Shown here piece after piece: positions 12,351-23,174 of a DNA stretch of 64,000 nucleotides. Both the position numbers and the translations under genes were made by a program. Source of the DNA: Rhizoclosmatium globosum (lineage: Eukaryota > Chytridiomycota > Chytridiomycetes > Chytridiales > Chytriomycetaceae); NCBI GenBank assembly GCA_002104985.1, contig MCGO01000018.1, forward strand, positions 310,001 through 374,000, in the 5' to 3' direction. Each line of letters opens with the position of its first letter. Positions within the stretch are counted from its first letter, which is position 1. The notes beneath the pieces are model-generated. The model saw only the letters and a program-made list of their open reading frames with translations, did not search any database and was not told the DNA's origin.

Positions 12351-13700
12351 TTGGAGCAACAGTGTTACAAATATGGGGACAGCGTTCTTGGTAGTACCTT
12401 ACCCGAACCTATGCACTTGATATCGAGTGCAGATTGGTTAGAGCTCTTTACCAACAACGCTGTCCCTCCCACGGTGCGCAATGTTACAATATTTATTGGA
12501 GAATCAGCATTCTCTCACTCTACAACTAGACACCCCAAAGTATCACTGGGGTTCAGTGCCTTGACGTCTTTGAGAAACTATTGTCAATACGGGGCCAGCA
12601 TCCTTGGTAGTACCTTACCCAGACCTATGCACTTGAAATCGGGTGCAGATTGGTCAGAGCTCTTTATCAACGATGCTGCCCCTCTCGCGGTTAGTTTGGC
12701 TACCTATGCATTGTGTACTATGGCATACCCTCACATAACCACAACCAGACCTATTGATCTGTCAAACAATGTAGCATTCATGGTCGAACAAAACATAAAA
12801 CCTGAAAAGCCAAGATGGTGTTATGATAGCGGAGCATCTGTCCACATCACTGGAGAGAGAAAAGGGTTTACAAAGTTTGTTGAATTTGAAAAGCATGATC
12901 GAATCCCTATTAGAGTGGCAGGAGGGTCCACAATTGAAGCCACAGGACGTGGGGATGTGACTCTCTCGTTTAAGTCAAGTAACTTGTATAGAAATGTAAA
13001 AATTACAGATGTACTGTATATTCCAAATGCACCAGTGAGCCTGTTGAGTGGGTGTAAACTGGACGACTGAGGTCATCAAGTTATGATTGTTGATGGTATG
13101 GCAACTATTACCAGTAATTCTGAAGAAAAAGTAGGTGTTGCAAGAAGAGAAAAAGGTGGAAATTTATATCTTCTTGATTGTGAATATGCTAAGGACGTGT
13201 ATGTTCTGGCTGCGTTGGAGACAGAAATTTGGCACCGACGCCTTGGCCATTGTGGAATTCAAGTTATCAATGCATTGAAACGCGCAAAAATAATCAAATC
13301 AGATGTAACACGAAGCAAATGTAATTGCCACTCATGTGCTGCTGGGAAATCAGCAAGAAAGTCAGTCCCAAAGGAACGACACCGGGCAACTCAACCACTT
13401 GAGGAGGTCCATATGGACACTTACTCTATGGGAAAACCAACTTTGGGTGGAAAGCAATAAATGGTGATGTTTACAGACGCGTTTTCCGGATACTCAGTTG
13501 GCTATCTTCAATCAAAGAAATCAGGATCAGAAACACTGGATTCTTTTAAATCATTCAAAAATACAGTTGAAGCAGATACAGGGAGACAGATTAAAAGACT
13601 GCATGGGGACAATGGTACTGAATTCATCAACAAAGAATTTGAGAAATTCTGTACCGATCCATCAGAGAAGAGGGTTGACAAACACATGATGTTGGCAGTA
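12351..13700 (+). pseudogene. Ty1/copia retrotransposon pol, protease to integrase, broken
   Basis: One frame carries the copia order. The aspartic protease has CYDSGASVHITGE near 12822. The GAG-pre-integrase zinc finger has HRRLGHCG and, downstream, CNCHSCAAGKSARK. The integrase core has MVMFTDAFSGYSVGY and HGDNGTEFINKEF. The frame is interrupted by an in-frame TGA at 13068 and an in-frame TAA at 13458 but is otherwise unshifted, so inactivation is mild. Upstream of the protease a ~100-bp segment is present twice (around 12365-12475 and 12590-12695). After ~13690 the sequence switches to a different copia family, so this copy is truncated or recombined. Confidence 0.85.
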
Positions 13701-14541
13701 ACCATGAAAACTACAGCAAAAGGCGTTGATGGGTTATTTGAACTAGTGCTGTCTCAACCAACCTCAAAAGCGTTCCTGGGATCTGTATACCCACACAACA
13801 CAACACTTCGCACTTGGCATGAAAGGTTCATGCATGCAGCAACTAAAAACAGTACCAGGACTAAATATAAGCGGATTAAAAGACAACGACAACTTCTTTT
13901 GCAAGACGTGTATTATGGCAAACATGCCTTGCCTCCCATACAATAACGGAGAATGGGAATCAGGGAAAATATTGCACACTGTCATCACTGATGTATTTTT
14001 TCCAGAACCCAGTAATCCATCTGTAGAAGGATACACTCACTTGTATGCTCAGGATAATGATCCCTCTTTAAACTTCAAAATATGGTATGGCTTGTACAAT
14101 CATTCCGCACGTGAAGTAACCAAAAAATTGACAATAGGAATCAAATATTTGGAATCTGTGTCAAATGAAAAAGTACAATTCATACAATGGACCTATCAGG
14201 AGAAGCAGAAAGCAACCTTATGCGCAAAGTGTGCAGAATACTTCAAGCAACTATCCAAATCTCAATGACAGACGCACATACCCAAGATGCTCATACAAAT
14301 GGATATTTGAAAGTTATGATGGAAGAGTGCGTGCAAACATAATTCAAACAGGAGCACCTAAAAACCTCTGGCTTGGTAATGCCTTATATCACACATATAT
14401 TGATAATCATACAATCCATTCACCACTTGTATCACAGTGGAGGACACTTAACAGTATTGCATATCCTCGTATTCTCCCAAAGCATGTTAAAATAACAGTT
14501 GAAAATGAAACAAAACCAGGAGTACAGTGGCCACCGACTTG
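13700..14541 (+). pseudogene. Second copia element, pre-integrase and integrase fragment
   Basis: Starts with a segment almost identical to 20418-20545 (KGVDGLFELVLSQPTSKAFL), then the pre-integrase motif (RTWHERFMHA) and CKTCIMANMPCLP. The integrase-like part includes HTVITDVFFPEPSNPS, and after a frame change NGYLKVMMEE and PKNLWLGNALYHTYI. At least three frame changes are needed, so it is a dead copy. Compared with the 20.4-kb copy it has lost a few codons around the HA/GVDQLKT junction. Its probable continuation, reverse transcriptase and RNase H, reappears at 15666 after an intervening segment. Confidence 0.78.
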
Positions 14542-15665
14542 ACTCATCAAAAAAAAACAGTGTTTTTTCAAACCCTATGTAGTCGTTCATTTTTGACATA
14601 CTGGGCTAATGAAGGCTCCATCTTGTAGAGCATACTGAAATTAATTAGTGGTAGCATGGGAATTAAATTTAATTTGGTTTTGATTTAAATGAGTAGTTAG
14701 CTTCCGAAGTTTGCATGGTCGGGGCCAATTTACTAATTAAATCCAAACTTTTGGCCGACCCGTTTTCCCGCAAACTCCCGTATAATACACTGCTAATGAA
14801 CAAACTGCTGGAAACAGTGGTGGAAACGACAAAGCTCCAAAATGTGCAGTTTTCATTTTTTCCCTCTGAATGCCACCAAAGTCAACGGCCCGCAAAAAAG
14901 CAACAGCTGCAGCTGCAGCCAGATGGAAAAAGGATGTCCCCATTGAGTCGGAATTGCTTGAGTCTGATAGTCCTGATAGTGATGACTCTAACTCTGAGCC
15001 ATTGGAGTTGGAGCCAATTGCTGTGGCCAAAGTTCCCGAAGTCCTCGCTCAACTGACCACTGTCAATGATCTCAAATGGACTCATGCTGCAGAATTGATT
15101 GTTTCAGAATCTTATGCTTTTGGAGACAGTGAACATACTCGTCGTCGCCATACAGCTCAACACAACAACACCATACCTGCCCGTGGATCAAAAACTCTCC
15201 ATAAGTATTTTCCAATGCCTTCAAAATGTTCTCCATTAAATTTGATTAGTGGTTTCAAGAAGCTTCAACTTCAAGTTGTGTCTACCCAGCTTGCAGATTG
15301 AATCAAAAGACTGACATAGGTCGCAAAATTATTGTCAATATTAGGCTTTGCTCAAATCAAAAAAGGCGTTTTTATGAAGACGATCATGAGCGTTCTGATG
15401 TTGTGGCTTATTGTGGACCATATTGAGCTGAGCTCTTGGCTTTACTTCCACGTTCAACTCAGTGGAAGGAGCAAAATGGTGGTTTGGTTGAATTTTCTTC
15501 AACCCTAAATGGATAGCCGCATTTGACAAACACCACAAACAAAAGCACCCATTATCCCATCATTCTACTCCCTTACAGAAAAGACTGACGCAGATACAGG
15601 AATCTGAAAGGAAGGTTTGCTTGGTGGGAAAGGGGAAGAAGCAGGAATAAGCAGATGTAGGTCAG
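14542..15665. other. Foreign segment splitting the copia pol
   Basis: This 1.1-kb stretch separates integrase-like and reverse-transcriptase-like parts of the same kind of element, so it looks like an insertion. It begins with an A-run (14549-14557) and T-run and contains one clear ORF (14870-15301). I found no terminal inverted repeats by eye. Confidence 0.4.
14870..15301 (+). CDS. Unknown 143-aa ORF inside the copia remnant
   Basis: Begins MPPKSTARKKATAAAAARWKK, a basic alanine-rich start, then an acidic segment (SELLESDSPDSDDSNSEPLE), then a segment rich in His and Arg (DSEHTRRRHTAQHNNTIPARG). The layout resembles the disordered N-terminus of a DNA-transposon protein, but no catalytic domain follows; the frame stops at 15301. 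It may be the truncated first exon of an inserted element. Not recognised with confidence. Confidence 0.3.
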   Translation: MPPKSTARKKATAAAAARWKKDVPIESELLESDSPDSDDSNSEPLELEPIAVAKVPEVLAQLTTVNDLKWTHAAELIVSESYAFGDSEHTRRRHTAQHNNTIPARGSKTLHKYFPMPSKCSPLNLISGFKKLQLQVVSTQLAD

Positions 15666-16480
15666 GTGTATGCCTCCACCCCAGACGTAGAAACAAACAA
15701 AATCTTCTCAATTCATGTCCTTCAGCGCAGACTGTCAACCATCAAAACTGATGTAATTGGTGCTTATCCTAATGCTCCGAATGACCCTAACTACCCAACG
15801 TATACCACTATCCCATATGGCATGCCTCTCCCGGAAGGAATTTCATCAAACACTCACTGTATATTCTGGGATAAAATCTGTTATGGTCAGCTTAATGGCC
15901 CATTCATTTTCTAAAAACACCAAAACAAACCGCTTTTTGAATATGGATTCGAAAAAATGACCTTCAAGTCCATGCCTATGGATGAAACAACTCTCTCCTG
16001 TACGTAACAAAAAGTTCCGACTCATGGTTTGTGGATAACGGAGAAGTAGCAGCTGACCCAGGATGCGAAAACAAACCTTCTTGGATACTTCAACAGAACA
16101 TCAACAAAATGGCTCCAATACAACAAATCAAGCTTAAGGGATAATCAGATTCAGACCTTGCAGCAGACAGAATCAAGAAAGTCTCACTCTGGTATTGTTG
16201 CAACTATCGCAAACAGAACAGTATCTGCTTTTTCAAAACTACAAAAGAGACTCATTCAACAGTTGCAGCAGAAATAACAGCAGCAATATCCACATCAAAC
16301 ACTTTATTATACCTCCGTAATATACTTGAATGGCTGGGATATGACCAATCAAGCCCCACCCACTCCACTTTGACAACCTTCAAGCTGTTAAATTTGTATT
16401 GGAAGGAAGTAAGTGGATGACACATAACAAAACACCTGGACTAGCAATATATGTTACTAAAAGACCGCCATGCAGATTCC
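15666..16480 (+). pseudogene. Copia reverse transcriptase and RNase H fragments
   Basis: 15666-15914 matches the start of a copia reverse transcriptase: RRLSTIKTDVIGAYPNAPND (equivalent to the usual MDVKxAFLNG motif), IPYGMPLPEG and YGQLNGP (equivalent to YGLKQSGR). Around 16010-16440 there are RNase H-like pieces in changing frames, including ETHSTVAAEITAAISTSNTL and LYLRNILEWLGYD, the motif seen near the end of copia RNase H. The catalytic YVDD part is absent. The same RNase H end recurs at 21590-21690. It is a dead element. Confidence 0.72.
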
Positions 16481-16499
16481 AATAGTGCCCAACAGATCA

Positions 16500-17083
16500 A
16501 AATGAGGCAGATATTTTCGCTATTCAGATGTTTAATTTTTTTCCTTCACTTTTCTTTGTGGGGTGGCCACAAGGAAAAATGGCCTTTGAATTCTCTGTGA
16601 TGACTTTCTCACAAGGATATGAAATATCCTTCAAACGTCATCATGGCCACAAACACAAATTCCGTATTGTCCTTTGGCAACAAGTGCAGTCGCAAACGAA
16701 GAAGTGACTTGTTGAATGCTTGAGTCCTTCAAAGTCAAAACGTTTGTCTGGAATTTAGATGGCCTTAGATTCAGGAATCAAAAGCATACATGTGGCTCCA
16801 ATGGCTGCAAGTTCAATAAGCTGATGGATTCAACGCTTTATCGCATATTTGACAGCTTCAGTTGTTGCGTCCATGGAAATTTGAATTTCTTTTATTTGAA
16901 AACAAAAACTCCACAAAGAAATCCTTGTGGCCACCAAAGGAAAAAATGAAAAGAAAAAAGAGCTGCAAAACGTCTTTATTATGACGAACTCGCTGGGAAG
17001 TGTTAAGCATGATTGGGACTTGTTGAACAACAGAAAGCTCATTTAAAAACACTTTTCACTGTATTTGTACCTAATAACTACGT
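16500..17083. other. No gene seen
   Basis: AT-rich sequence after the copia RNase H fragment, with a repeated GTGGCCAC-like word and A-runs. No frame is convincing. It may be decayed element sequence between pol and the LTR-like segment that follows. Confidence 0.35.
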
Positions 17084-17180
17084 CTGTTGATGTATATGTG
17101 ACGTGTCAAATAATAATTAATACTTTTGTCACAAAACAAAGAAGTAAACTAATGTCATAACAGATACTGTAGCTTAGCAT
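17084..17180 (+). repeat. LTR-like segment, copia type
   Basis: Begins TGTTGATGTATATGTG, the TGTTG start typical of copia LTRs. The first ~55 bp match 19239-19295 with few differences (both contain GTCAAATAATAAT and ACTTTTGTC). The downstream limit is unclear. It lies 3' of the RNase H fragment, where a 3' LTR is expected. Confidence 0.5.
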
Positions 17181-17774
17181 TTACTTTTGATGTATCTCTG
17201 AACAAAAGGAAAGAAGGAAACAATTCAGAGACTATATTCACCATTTAGTATTTTCATTTGTTCAAGATTCTATTTCCAGCTGCGGTGAAAAGAACCAAAA
17301 TTCATGGTTTTGACCATAAGACTTCATGGCTGATATTAAAAAATTCCAAAGTTGGAGTTTGATTCAAAAAGGATTCAATAACAACAAGGTTTCTAGTGTC
17401 ATTTACGATTTAAAATTTTGTCTCGTATTGGATATAAATAAAAATTGGTGCTTCATGCATGAATAGCCAGAAAAACCCCCACCTGCTTGTGTTCTTCTTT
17501 TTATTCATGGCCTCTATTGTGAGGTCTGTGTGCCAAATGAATTTGAATTTTATGATAGCAAGACATTCTAAGCTTGGGCCTGACACAAAGTTTGGAGTAA
17601 TCAAGAGGAGGATTCATAACTCAAATATCTAGACAGCCCATGATTACAATTGCTTTGGAATCCCCTGTCAAAGGAGATGTTTCAGGCTGATTGATGCATA
17701 CCATAAGGTTTATTCTCTTTCCTTTGATGAGTTTCCATTAAGAAGTACAAGATGCTAAATTTCATAGATAGATG
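17181..17774. other. AT-rich, no gene seen
   Basis: About 600 bp without a convincing reading frame. The T- and A-rich composition matches the rest of the transposon-rich region. Confidence 0.35.
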
Positions 17775-18075
17775 TAGTGTTGAGAGTGGTCCGGTAATAG
17801 ATTTAGCAAAATGGCACATTTGAGCGGCAGTGTATACATTAGACAGTGTGAACAATTCTCTTTGTTTGATGTTGAAGTTGCTTCTTTTCAGGTGTTTGAA
17901 TGTTTGGTGTTGTCAAGGTATATATCTGTTGGTCCGTTTACTCCTAGATGGGCAGAATTGGGGGCATACATTTCTGTGTTGGTTGAGGATGCATTTCCCT
18001 CAATTCCAAAGTTGATTCTTCTTCCTTTTTGGGTGCCGTCCCAGGCAACAACAGAGCCAGCCAAACTGGGCTTCT
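17775..18075 (-). repeat. Fragment of the same LINE family as 22.4-26.7 kb
   Basis: Matches the RNase H-coding part of the long LINE (about 24185-24500): shared words include GTGTATACATTAGACAGTGTGA and ATCTGTTGGTCC. In the LINE's sense it runs on the minus strand. It has frame breaks and lacks both ends, so it is an older relic. Confidence 0.75.
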
Positions 18076-19238
18076 GTTCATGAATGTAAGAGATTTGTCT
18101 GAGTACTGCATTTACTCTATCTTCTTGGATTGAAAAATGTCAGATCAATAAATATTAATTCTAAGTACTCGGATTTATTTCAAAGATTAATTAAAAAGTC
18201 GGATTCTCTTTTTTTAACACCATCTCACACCTCACCACACTTCCACCTCACTCTCATAATCTACACCCTCACTGTCATCATTGTTGCTCTCGCTTTCCTC
18301 AGACTTGCAAGTCGACTTCCTCTGCTTCTACACCCTCTCTCTCCTCTTCCTCCTCTACTTTGTTCTACTTTGTTTTTCAATTTTCGACTTCAAGTCAATG
18401 AGCCGCCCTCTCCCTACCACTTCCACATCCCTCAATTGCAGGAATGCTTTCACAGAAATCCTGCGGCAAGAGGCCTCCTTTTCCTTCAAAACACTCTGTT
18501 GATTTGTACCACAAATCCAACTTTGGTGTCATGATCACACCAATGATTGCTTGTTTTGTGGAAAACAAAACGAGAAAACAATTCTCGGGTTTTTTGCGAT
18601 GGCAAACTGCAATCAGTCTTTCCAGCAGCGGCAAGTCGGGCTTATTGAGTATAGAAAGGCTGAACGACGGCTTATGAGGTTCAGGGGAGGGCGGGGCAGG
18701 ACAATGCTCGATTGTCACGTTTTTCAGAAGATTTTTCTTCCTATATATTATTGAACAAAACCGATGGGCATAGCCAGATTCTGACATTTTCTTTCTCTTT
18801 CCATGATGCACATTAATGTGGCGCCAAATATTACAACAAAAAATACAGAACACAAATCCATGAGAAAAGGCTTTGCATCAGAAGTATTAGTGATTGCTCT
18901 CATTTGCTGCATTATTCTTGGGTTGCGCACATGATAGCCATTTTGGTCTACATCATCTTTTTCTATCTTGGCATGTGAGGCATTGCATACTCTGTTCTAG
19001 TTCTTGCCTCTTTGTGATGGTTTTAGCTGGTATATGCTTGCTTTCTTGGCTTCTTTTTGGCTTTTTTGGTGGGTTGCTGGGAGTTTGGATTCCTAGCTTT
19101 TATTACTTTTGCTGCAAACTCTCGTGCATATACTTTCAGGGACCATTGCTTCTTTTGTTCTGGATTCATTAGTAAACATGATGCATTTATCTTCTGAGTT
19201 TGATGTTACTCTAATGCCCAGAATGTTAAGGAGGGTCT
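18076..19238. other. Unassigned sequence in transposon-rich region
   Basis: Contains a CT-rich stretch (18200-18380) and several ORFs of 60-150 codons on both strands. None has a recognisable domain. A minus-strand frame near 19093-19374 ends next to the LTR-like segment. Probably decayed mobile DNA. Confidence 0.3.
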
Positions 19239-19300
19239 GTTGATGTATATGTGCCATGTCAAATAATAATAAACACTTTTGTCGCCTCAAAACATATTTA
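19239..19300 (+). repeat. LTR-like segment preceding third copia copy
   Basis: Starts TGTTGATGTATATGTGCC and matches the segment at 17084. It is followed about 180 bp later by a gag-like reading frame, as expected for a 5' LTR. The 3' limit is not visible by eye. Confidence 0.5.
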
Positions 19301-19422
19301 CTCGTTATCAGCACCAACTCTACTACTACTACTACTACTGCTCCTACTGCTGCTAGTATCTTTATACTATTCATACTATCTACTTATACCATTTCTAATA
19401 AAAAATTTCGGAACTCGGATAT

Positions 19423-20745
19423 ATGTTCCCGAAGGACGAACAAAGACTCACCGAGAAGAACTACGCAACTCTCTTCCTCCTGTGATACACCGAGCTCAGT
19501 AACGCAGTCGCTGCTTTTGTTTTGTGAAGGCGGCACAGAACTGCCGTACTCAAAACTCGTGACAAAGTCCGCGTTGTTCCTGTCAAAACAATTCCTTTCA
19601 GATACTTTAAAGGTGTTCCTATCTGAAGCAAAAATGAAGTAAACTTTGTGATTGTGCACAAATTCAACAACTTGGCAACTGAACTTGCAAAAGCACTCGC
19701 CGAAATCAAAAAAACCTCTAACAACGATCCATAAGCTAACTGCTCAAAGACCCACTTAAAGTATACGTTGCGGGCCTGCCAGAAGGAACCACCCAAGCTT
19801 AACTGTTGGGACTCCTCCAAACCGCAACAGAAGTGTTCGTTGTCAGAACAAGACCAAGAATACTACAATTGGTTTTGTGACGTTCGCAAATCCCGTGGCA
19901 GCAACTCTTGCTCTGTTCACAGTCCCAGAATTAGGAGGAAAGAAGTTAACAATTTAAGTCACTTTCAATAAATCTGCTTCCCACTATGTGTTACCTTCCC
20001 CCCTAATAGAAAATGGGATTGATACTGATTTAAAGGCAGTAGGAGATGGATGCAACAACTATAAATCAAATGACTAATGCTCTCAAATTAATACTGTGAA
20101 AGCTTATCTTGACTCTGGATCTATGAAACACATGACTAATAATGCAACTATACTCAATAATACAAAGTCATGTATTCCATACACAAGGAATAGCACCCGA
20201 TGCCGTGATAAAAGCTTTTAATATGGAAGGAACAGTTGAAATTGCCAACTGTGACTCTATAATAAAAGTGGTCGAGTACGTACCAGACACATCCGAGTCA
20301 CTTATATCTATCTGGAAAATTCAACTATCAAAGCAAAGTATATATTATTTTGACCACGAGTCATTGACAGCTTATATTAGCGCATTTGAAGATGGAAAAA
20401 TTCCTGTCAAATATACAGCAAAAGGTGTTGATGGATTATTTGAACTAGTGCTGTCTCAACCAACCTCAAAAGCGTTCCTGGGATCTGTATACCCACACAA
20501 CACAACACTTCGCACTTGGCATGAAAGGTTCATGCATGCAGGAGTTGATCAACTAAAAACAGTACCAGCAGTACGAGGACTAAATATAAGCAGATCAAAA
20601 GACAAAGACAACTCCTTCTGCAAGACGTGTATTATGGCCAAAATGCCTTGCCTGAGACTCAGGCAAATCGCGAATTGCGACTATGAATTTAGTTTTCAAA
20701 AATGGAAACCGGATATTTCATATTTTGGAGTTAGAAGATGGGGGC
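19423..20745 (+). pseudogene. Third copia copy: gag, protease and pre-integrase remains
   Basis: A gag-like start (MFPKDEQRLTEKNYATLF) is followed by many frame breaks. A retroviral-type protease motif occurs at about 20108 (LDSGSMKHMTNN). From 20142 a 202-codon frame leads into the pre-integrase segment (LRTWHERFMHAGVDQLKTV) and CKTCIMAKMPCL, after which homology stops abruptly near 20660. The segment 20418-20545 is nearly identical to 13708-13830. Integrase and reverse transcriptase are missing. Confidence 0.75.
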
Positions 20746-21589
20746 TATGAAGGCAATAAATCATTCGCTTCTATGAAAGTTACAATGTACAGGATTCGAC
20801 AGATACGTGCTTCGTGGTTGCCAAAGTCAGGACAATGAACAACAAGGCAAATGTTGATCGTTGAGTTCAACTTTGAGTATGGAGTTGGCAGAGTAGGTGG
20901 TGGTGGTGGTAGAGCAGTGGTCATATGTTGGTGGTTTGGGGAGAGTGTTTGAAGCGTCGTTTCCCTCTTCTTTCCTTCTTGTTACTTTTGTCGTCCCTTT
21001 TTTCGCAACCACAACACAGCCATACGCTTCACCATCATTCTGAAAACAGATTTGTATGCGCACAGATTAAGCGCACACGGATATAAAGAGAATTAGACAA
21101 AAACTGTACAATTGAAAGTGCCAGTGCCATTTGAAAGGAAAGTTGTTCTATTTTTGAAGCTGATTCCAAATCTATTTTCGGATTCGTCCTATCACGCTTG
21201 GTTGTGAAGTTGAAAATCAGTGAAACGAACACCTGCGGGAAATTGCGAACGCAAAAAATTTGCCTGCCTTCATCGCAACCACACCAATAAAACAAGGACG
21301 GCTCCAACACTGTAGAGTGCGGTACATATCTTACCACAAATGTGCTGAACGGTTCATGGTTAGGTTGGCTACTACACACTTGCAAAGTTAATGATATGAA
21401 GAGACGTCTGCTTTATGATTGATGGAAGAAAACGAAGACAAATGCTCAAGTTTCCGTCAGAAGAATTTAGAAGGCGCAACAGATTCTGTTTATTGCTCCT
21501 TTTGTTGCTGTCTATTTGTAAAACTGCAATTTGCCTGGTCTCCCTCCCGTACAATAACGGGGTATCTGCTTCCTCAAAACTACAGAAGA
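20746..21589. other. No gene seen
   Basis: Holds a GT-rich simple stretch near 20890-20920 and short ORFs only. The CCGTACAATAACGG word near 21545 also occurs near 13940 inside the copia integrase, so at least its right end is copia-derived. Confidence 0.35.
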
Positions 21590-21695
21590 CAGTGGCTGAT
21601 TTCAACAGCTGCAGTGGAAACAACAACAGCAATATCCACATCAAACACTTTAGTATACCTCCGTAATATACTTGAATGGATGCAGTTCTTAGTTT
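21590..21695 (+). pseudogene. Copia RNase H end, isolated fragment
   Basis: About 100 bp almost identical to 16255-16345, encoding ISTAAVETTTAISTSNTL and LRNILEW. No adjoining pol sequence is recognisable, so it is a scrap. Confidence 0.65.
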
Positions 21696-22401
21696 TACCT
21701 TTGTGGAAGCTTTCTTTTGCGTCTGTTTTGGTGTTTTTTGTGTATTGTATCCTGTTTGTTTCCAATGTGGTCTTCAGTTCCTTTTCTGTTATGTTATGTT
21801 GATATTCCTGTGGTATGTATTTCCCTTTTTGGTTTCTTAAGTGGTATTTCTTCATCTATGTTGTCATCTATCTCCCCTTCATTGCAATTCTTCTTCTTTT
21901 GCATTCCTTTTCTTTGCTCTTGTCTTGTTGTCATTTCACTCCCACTCTCCCTTCCAGTTTTTGGTGTGCCCTCAGCATTCTTTGGCCTTGGCCTGTATAG
22001 CAGAGTAATGGAGTAGGAGAACACAATTGTTGCTGATAAAGATGCTGTCAATGCCGCACTTCGAGGTTTACCGCACTGAGTTATTCTGACAGAAAAAAAG
22101 AGAGTAGAAAGAATATTTTGTGAAAGATAGTAAAAGACAAGGATTCCCTCAAGGAATAAAAGCCTAATTTTGATTGGAAAACTGTCGGATTTTGAATGAA
22201 AAGATTGCACAGGTTTGTGGCATGGCTAATATGAGTAGTTGGTTGTTTTGCAAAAACCGATCCACTGTCTTGACAAGGTTCCTTGCATGCTAATCATGGC
22301 AGTTCAGAGCCATGAAATGAGTGACTAACATTCTTTTTGTATGTCATTGTGTCAATTTGAAACAAGTGAGTCGAAATGTGATACATCAAGATACAGTGGC
22401 T
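21696..22401. other. T-rich spacer, no gene seen
   Basis: Strongly T-rich on the plus strand; the hydrophobic frames this creates are compositional artefacts. It ends at the T-run at about 22402, which I read as the poly(A) tail of the minus-strand LINE. Confidence 0.4.
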
Positions 22402-22749
22402 TTTTTTTTTTCCAAATCAACCATGCTCTGTTTATTTGTAATGAAACTTTCCAGCCCATCAAATAACACTTTCCCGACTCCCTGGGTTGAATACACAACC
22501 ATTCCTGTCCGTATAACCCGTGATCCGATAGCATGATCCCCTTACGCCAACAGTTTACTTCCCACCCAATTACTCCGTATCTCTCATGAGGCCTTCCCGT
22601 AACTTGGTCTCGTGGGCTGGATGCGGTTAGCATCAGCAGCCCCGAGGGGAGGAGGGGGGGGGTATGGGGGGGAGGAACGACCCCCCATGTTTCTAGAAAT
22701 ATATCTAGACCCTCCCTAGTTTTTAAGGGAACCACCCTAGGTTTGGTTT

Positions 22750-23148
22750 CTACTCATTGCTTAGTAAGGATGGACCAGAGGTGAGCTCCTCTCGGATCCT
22801 TTTGGGTGGTGGTTGGTGCTGTTCCTCAATACCTTCCTCCTGGGTGTAGTGTCTTGTTTCATTGTTCTCTGATATGTCAGTGTCGTCTGTGTCCCACCAC
22901 AGGTTGGCACCCTCCCAGTCTTCTGCGTCCTGTTGATCTGTTTCACTGTCCTTTGTTATTGTGTCAGGGTTATAGCAGAATTCCTCTTCCCTTGCGTATT
23001 GGTCCATATATGTTGCAAGTGTGTTTATTATTCCCGGTGGGATTTTCCTTATTCCCATGTTATCTGATGATATCATATCAATGGCTCTTATGTGTTGTCC
23101 ATACGATCCGCCATGCTTGTGGGGTTTATCTGTGCTAAGTGGTTCCAT
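22750..23148 (-). CDS. Small acidic ORF in the LINE 3' part
   Basis: 132 codons from ATG at 23148, same strand and 26 bp after the pol stop. The product is acidic and hydrophilic (DTDDTDISENNETRH) with HGGSYGQHIRAIDMISSD near the start. I know of no standard third ORF at this position, so it may be a family-specific protein, or a pol extension separated by a stop and frameshift. Confidence 0.35.
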   Translation of the reverse strand: MEPLSTDKPHKHGGSYGQHIRAIDMISSDNMGIRKIPPGIINTLATYMDQYAREEEFCYNPDTITKDSETDQQDAEDWEGANLWWDTDDTDISENNETRHYTQEEGIEEQHQPPPKRIREELTSGPSLLSNE

Positions 23149-23174
23149 ACAGTGCTGGCAGCGTGTACCTTCTT

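Noticed and set aside
18444..18677. 77-codon ORF in the transposon region
   Set aside because: No motif, and frames change nearby; kept only as unassigned sequence.
21717..22016. Hydrophobic 99-codon ORF, possible membrane protein
   Set aside because: Produced by T-rich composition next to transposon remains; no start context or conserved pattern.
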